Part shown: one piece after another, positions 60,656 through 64,000 of the stretch | How positions within the stretch are numbered: the stretch's first letter is position 1 | Layout of the letters: each line of letters starts with the position of its first letter | Made by a program: the position numbers and the translations under genes | NCBI GenBank assembly: GCA_965261945.1 | Contig: CBDHEF010000002.1 | Span: 2,914,001-2,978,000, forward strand | DNA length: 64,000 nucleotides | Direction of reading: 5' to 3' | From: VXOI01 sp965261945 | GTDB lineage: Bacteria > Chloroflexota > Dehalococcoidia > Lucifugimonadales > UBA3495 | Notes under the pieces: generated by a model | What the model was told of the DNA's origin: nothing | Seen by the model: only the letters and a program-made list of their open reading frames with translations | Databases searched by the model: none

Positions 60656-61966
60656 GTGCCAGAAACCGAAGACCTGTACGAAACCCTGCACCTCCACCCG
60701 TCGGCACACCCCGACGTAATCCAGGCAGCCTACCGCCGCCTGGCGCTGCTGTACCACCCTGACAAGAACCCGTCTCCGGAAGCCACCGAGATGATGGCGG
60801 CCGTCAACCGCGCCCACGGAGTGCTGAGCGACCCAGAGCAGCGGGCGGAGTATGACCGAAGCCGAGCGGCGCAGAGTGGTTCCACTGCCAGTGGCGCGGA
60901 AACTGGCCCTTCCGCCGCAAGCGCGTCGCAAAGCTCCCGCCCCAGTAATGCGCCCCGAAACCCTACCGGGCACTTCACCCTCGGCTCTACCAAGATGGAT
61001 ATTCGTTTGCTTCACGGCAATCCTTTTCATATTGTAGTCAATCGGGCACTCGATCGAGAGTCTTGGTATTACTCACGGCGATGGAATGACGAAGGTAGTT
61101 GGCACTCCATTGGAAACCGTGTTGATTTCTCCTTAGCATCGGGGCTGGTTGTGGGTTGGTACGGTGGCTATAGTCTCAAAGCCCGCATGATCCCTGGCAC
61201 CAATGTAACATCTTTAGAGTATTTCACTTTTGATTCTCACAAGGATGATGTGGTCCGGCTACAAGGTACTCCCAAAAGCGTTCTGGTTTACAGCGGCAAA
61301 GAGGAGTGGCAGTTTGATGACGGAACTATAGACTTCAGCCTTTCTTCTGGCTTTATCACTGCATGGAAAAGCAGTAGCAATGGCGGTCTTAAGGCACTAC
61401 CAAGAAATGGTAATAGCTCAGTATCGAGCCCGAGGACGCAAACGGCACAACCAAGCAACAACTGGATGGTCGTCAGTAACGAGTATAACAAAGTTGTTGT
61501 CACCACTAGGGATCCGGTCAACCCCGAATATTCCTTAATGGTGGGAATCGAGGATGGCCGGTTGGACCTTTTTGTATCCTGGAGCAAAAAAATCTCCTAC
61601 TCGGAAATGACCCTAGTTAATTTTCAAATCGATGACGGCCCAACATGGCGTGACTCGTGGTACATCTCTTCAGAAGGCACAGCAATCATCTTACCTAGCC
61701 AAAACAAAATTGAGACCATTCGGGCCTTGTCTGATGCTACTGAATTCACCGTCAGGGTCTACCCATTCGGTGGGAGTCCGATCACCGCAAAATTTGATGT
61801 CCGAGGTTCCAGCGGAGCTATAGGACTGGTTCTTGAAGCTTGGCGCCATGCCGTCAGCTCTGCACCAAGCCACACTGCCCAAGCTGGCGGCGGTTGCTTT
61901 CTGCTGCCAGTGGCGTCGCTGTCCGCTCTGGCCGGATTAAGCTCCGCTATCTGGTTCTTGATCTAA
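60656..61966 (+). CDS. J-domain protein with tandem BamE-like repeats and a tail anchor
   Basis: 436 residues from a GTG with gaggtag upstream. Residues 1-66 are a J domain with the HPD motif (LLYHPDKNPSPEA), able to stimulate an Hsp70. After a Ser/Ala-rich linker come two related units, HFTLGSTKMDIRLLHGNPF and YFTFDSHKDDVVRLQGTPK, each with a following F-S-L-x-S-G-x-x-x-x-W strand, like the GSTKDxVxxxQGTP modules of BamE/SmpA-like folds. Residues 270-410 resemble VasI/TagO (SPITAKFDVRGSSGAIGLVL). The C-terminus is one hydrophobic helix (LSALAGLSSAIWFLI). Confidence 0.8.
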   Translation: MPETEDLYETLHLHPSAHPDVIQAAYRRLALLYHPDKNPSPEATEMMAAVNRAHGVLSDPEQRAEYDRSRAAQSGSTASGAETGPSAASASQSSRPSNAPRNPTGHFTLGSTKMDIRLLHGNPFHIVVNRALDRESWYYSRRWNDEGSWHSIGNRVDFSLASGLVVGWYGGYSLKARMIPGTNVTSLEYFTFDSHKDDVVRLQGTPKSVLVYSGKEEWQFDDGTIDFSLSSGFITAWKSSSNGGLKALPRNGNSSVSSPRTQTAQPSNNWMVVSNEYNKVVVTTRDPVNPEYSLMVGIEDGRLDLFVSWSKKISYSEMTLVNFQIDDGPTWRDSWYISSEGTAIILPSQNKIETIRALSDATEFTVRVYPFGGSPITAKFDVRGSSGAIGLVLEAWRHAVSSAPSHTAQAGGGCFLLPVASLSALAGLSSAIWFLI

Positions 61967-62001
61967 TATGAGCAAATAGTTTTTCAAGACAGAGGATTAC
62001 C

Positions 62002-62073
62002 ATGTCACCTAAACGATCTAGCATCGAACGCCTGCGTGACATTGAGATTGCTGCCCGCGATTGCTTGGATCTA
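62002..62073 (+). pseudogene. hepT: hepT, 5' part interrupted by IS630
   Basis: 24 codons from an ATG with agagga 6 bases upstream (MSPKRSSIERLRDIEIAARD, then CLDL). They end exactly at the TA target of the IS630 copy. The rest lies at 63311-63595. Confidence 0.8.
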
Positions 62074-62965
62074 AACTAAAGCCAAGGTGAAATGCGCATT
62101 CGCCTGAGGCGGGGAATTGGGCGGGGAATTTGGCAGGAGTGCTTCGGCCCTTGACTGCAGGACCGTCCGGCAGCGGCGCCTCACCTCGTCTCTCCGGCTG
62201 ACCAGTCCGGCCAGGAAGTTGCCGACCCTCTGCTGCACCAAGGCCTTGGTCCCCAGACACAGATTTCCAGTGGCCTCCTCTCTCGCCCAACCCCAGATGG
62301 CCTCATCGGCATTGAAGTCCGGGCTGTAGCCCGGCAGGTTCATTAACCTCAGCTCCAGCTCAGGCGTCCTGAGGTACTCCCGCACCGCCTCCCCACGATG
62401 CGCCGGCGCGTTGTCCCAGATCACATTCAGCGGTCCAGCGTGCCCCTTCCTCAACTGGTCCAAGAAGGCCGCCGAGGTCCCGGAGTTGCTGTTGCCCTCC
62501 AGTTCCATCCACTCCACCTCACCGGTCTCCAGGCACACCGCCGAGTAGTAGCTGGCCTTCTCCCCATACCGCGGGCTGGTGGAGTCAACCAGAGCCGGTT
62601 CACCCTTCAGCACCCACTTGCCCCGCAGTTCCGCGTCCGCCCGGAAGTGGGCCTCATCAGCAAAGAATATTCTGGCTTCAGTCCGTTGAGCCTCCTCCCA
62701 CAGGGCGGCGTACTCCTCCACGAATGACTTCCGCTTGGCCTCGTCCGCCTTGAGCAGCCGCTTCTTGGGCCGCTTGAAGGCAAACCCCAAGCGGTGCAGC
62801 CAGTTCAGGCAACTGCTACGGCTCAAACTGGTGCCGAATCGTTCCCAGACAAACTGCCGGACTCCTTTCCAGTACCAGTTGGCCAGTTGGATACCTGCCT
62901 GCTCCGGCAACTCCTGCACCGCCGCCTTCAACTCCTCCCGCTGCCTCTCGTCAAGCGCGGGGGGG
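62071..62965 (-). CDS. IS630 transposase, second frame (DDE domain)
   Basis: Runs from the C7 run (62965-62959) as ALDERQREELKAAVQELPEQ to a stop whose TA belongs to the target site. The DDE residues are in IFFADEAHFRAD, VIWDNAPAHRG and YSPDFNADEAIWGW. The upstream extension of this frame is GC-rich shadow. Confidence 0.85.
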
Positions 62966-63308
62966 AACCCCCGGACTGCTCGAATATCAGGGCCGCAGGC
63001 CCTCCCTCGCCGAAGGCCGACGCCCACCGGCCGATGGTGTGTGGGTCCCGCTCCAGCGCCTCCGCCGTCGCCGCTGCCGTCCAGCCCTGGGCCAGCAGCC
63101 AGACGGCGTACCACCGCTCCCGCTCCCGGGGCGTGGGCGCAAGGATCATCCGCCGGCGCAAGGCCTTGGCATCCATCTCCCATTGTTCCAAATCCCGATG
63201 TATCTCTCTCGCACCCATCACCAACCCCTCTCTGACGCCTGGAAAAGCTAACTCTGCCCCTTCGCCAATTTACCCCATGTTTCTGCGCATTTCACCTTGG
63301 CTTCGGTT
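62074..63308 (-). mobile_element. IS630-family insertion sequence (copy 2)
   Basis: 1235 bases between TA duplications (62072-62073 and 63309-63310). The inverted ends share aagccaaggtgaaatgcgca exactly (62079-62098 and complement at 63284-63303). It is distinct in sequence from the copy at 59111. Confidence 0.92.
62928..63218 (-). CDS. IS630 transposase, first frame (HTH domain)
   Basis: From the ATG at 63218 (gagggg upstream) the frame gives MGAREIHRDLEQWEM, then VWLLAQGWTAAATAEALERD and HTIGRWASAFGEGG. It leaves the transposase frame at the run of seven C (TCC-CCC-CCG). A -1 slip joins it to the DDE part. Confidence 0.82.
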   Translation of the reverse strand: MGAREIHRDLEQWEMDAKALRRRMILAPTPRERERWYAVWLLAQGWTAAATAEALERDPHTIGRWASAFGEGGPAALIFEQSGGSPPRLTRGSGRS

Positions 63309-63310
63309 TA

Positions 63311-63595
63311 GTAAACAACATGAACTTCGAGGATTTTATGAGTGATGAGCGAATTCAAGCTCTGGCAGCGCGTAAGCTCGAAGTGGTAGGAGATGCAGCC
63401 AATCACCTTCCCGAAAACACCAAATCAAAGGCACCCGAGATCCCTTGGTCAGATATAGCCGGTATGCGGATCATAGTGGCACACATGTATTTCAAACTGG
63501 ACTACAAAATCGTGTGGCGGATTGTCCAAAATGATCTACAGCCGCTTCTTGAATCGGTCAAAAGTCTGCTTGACGAGCTGGACACTCGTTCTTGA
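63311..63595 (+). pseudogene. hepT: hepT, 3' part interrupted by IS630
   Basis: 95 codons beginning VNNMNFEDFMSDERIQALAA. It contains the HEPN motif in GMRIIVAHMYFKLDYKIVW (Arg-x4-His, then x-Tyr). Joined to 62002-62073 it makes a 118-residue HepT (DUF86) toxin RNase. No MntA-type nucleotidyltransferase antitoxin gene is next to it. Confidence 0.85.
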
Positions 63596-63716
63596 AACTG
63601 CGGTACACCCGCGAATTTCACTCTCACTTCGCAGGAGGTGGGACCAGGGTTTGAGGTCGACCCACGTAGAGAATTTTGTCAATGTCCACTACCTTTAACG
63701 CAAGGGAGTTCCAGAA

Positions 63717-63884
63717 ATGGGTGCCTGCAAGCTGTGCGGCAAAAAGGCATGCTTTCTACGAAAGTTTCATAGCAAGTGCAACTCGATTCGTGAAAGCGGA
63801 TTGCAAGAAATGACGGAAATGGCTACCCGATTCGATCTCGTGGCGTACCTGCTGAACCGCCCGGAGGTTCAGCCCATCACGTAG
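63717..63884 (+). CDS. small Cys-containing protein (55 aa), possibly truncated
   Basis: From an ATG with aaggga 9 bases upstream: MGACKLCGKKACFLRKFHSK, then CNSIRESGLQEMTEM, ending RPEVQPIT. The C-x2-C near the N-terminus plus later Cys suggests a zinc ribbon. It is too short to place. The flanking bases 63596-63716 and 63885-64000 show no gene. Confidence 0.45.
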   Translation: MGACKLCGKKACFLRKFHSKCNSIRESGLQEMTEMATRFDLVAYLLNRPEVQPIT

Positions 63885-64000
63885 GTCCCGGATACATTCC
63901 CTTCGCTGCGCGATAACTTTGTCCCAGGGATCTTGCGCCAACTCCGTCACTTGCGCTTATGTGCGATTAACGCAAATCCTACCCCCGGAATTGACCCCCT

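Noticed and set aside
63756..63950. 64-codon minus-strand frame near the window end
   Set aside because: The opposite strand has a better frame with a ribosome site and a Cys-x2-Cys motif; neither is strong.

Overview
The window looks like chromosomal DNA of a GC-rich bacterium. The gene set best fits a Chloroflexota of the Dehalococcoidia/SAR202 type: an LLM-class flavin oxidoreductase, an F420-dependent NADP reductase, a thiolase/DUF35 pair, a split glycine decarboxylase (gcvPA/gcvPB), an IspH-type isoprenoid enzyme, many GTG/TTG starts and Uma2 genes. This placement is inferred from gene content only; there is no rRNA in the window. I saw no tRNA, rRNA or CRISPR array.

Region 1 to 30 kb is mostly housekeeping and metabolism with small accessory cassettes between. 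It holds the 3' end of an LLM oxidoreductase, two tandem desulforedoxin-like proteins with their own promoter and terminator, a thioredoxin-like protein, a YhaO/YhaN-type nuclease/ATPase pair, an F420 reductase, a DUF262/HEPN-like/DNA-methyltransferase cassette (8.7-11.75 kb), thiolase plus DUF35, a DUF1828-type pair, SDR, an inositol-phosphatase-like protein, a split HipA kinase/HIRAN pair, an aspartic protease, amidohydrolase, prs, Fic, ispH, a YbhN-like membrane protein, gpsA, plsY, der and argF.

Region 30 to 47.5 kb carries a decayed VWA-protein gene, a three-gene type III-like restriction system (methyltransferase with a PKD-like tail, helicase, separate PD-(D/E)xK nuclease), a beta-hydroxyacid dehydrogenase, an ImmA/IrrE regulator beside a frameshifted DUF4411 toxin, and the gcvT-gcvH-gcvPA-(coiled coil)-gcvPB cluster. 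The cluster is headed by a NucS-like nuclease gene that overlaps gcvT. A Uma2 protein and two ABC-2 permeases without an ATPase follow.

Region 47.5 to 64 kb is an accessory island. It holds a large serine recombinase, small zinc-ribbon proteins, an IS110 element, a Shedu-like nuclease, an IS21 element inside a membrane-protein gene, a tyrosine recombinase, a NYN-domain protein, a MITE, an IS630 element, an IS701-like remnant, a J-domain protein with tandem repeats, and a second IS630 element inside a HepT toxin gene. For the IS21 and the second IS630 insertion, removing the element plus one target duplication restores an open reading frame exactly, which fixes the element ends to the base.

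Palindromic dispersed repeats (three sequence types) are scattered between genes. One copy lies in frame inside gcvPA and another forms the end of the serine recombinase gene.
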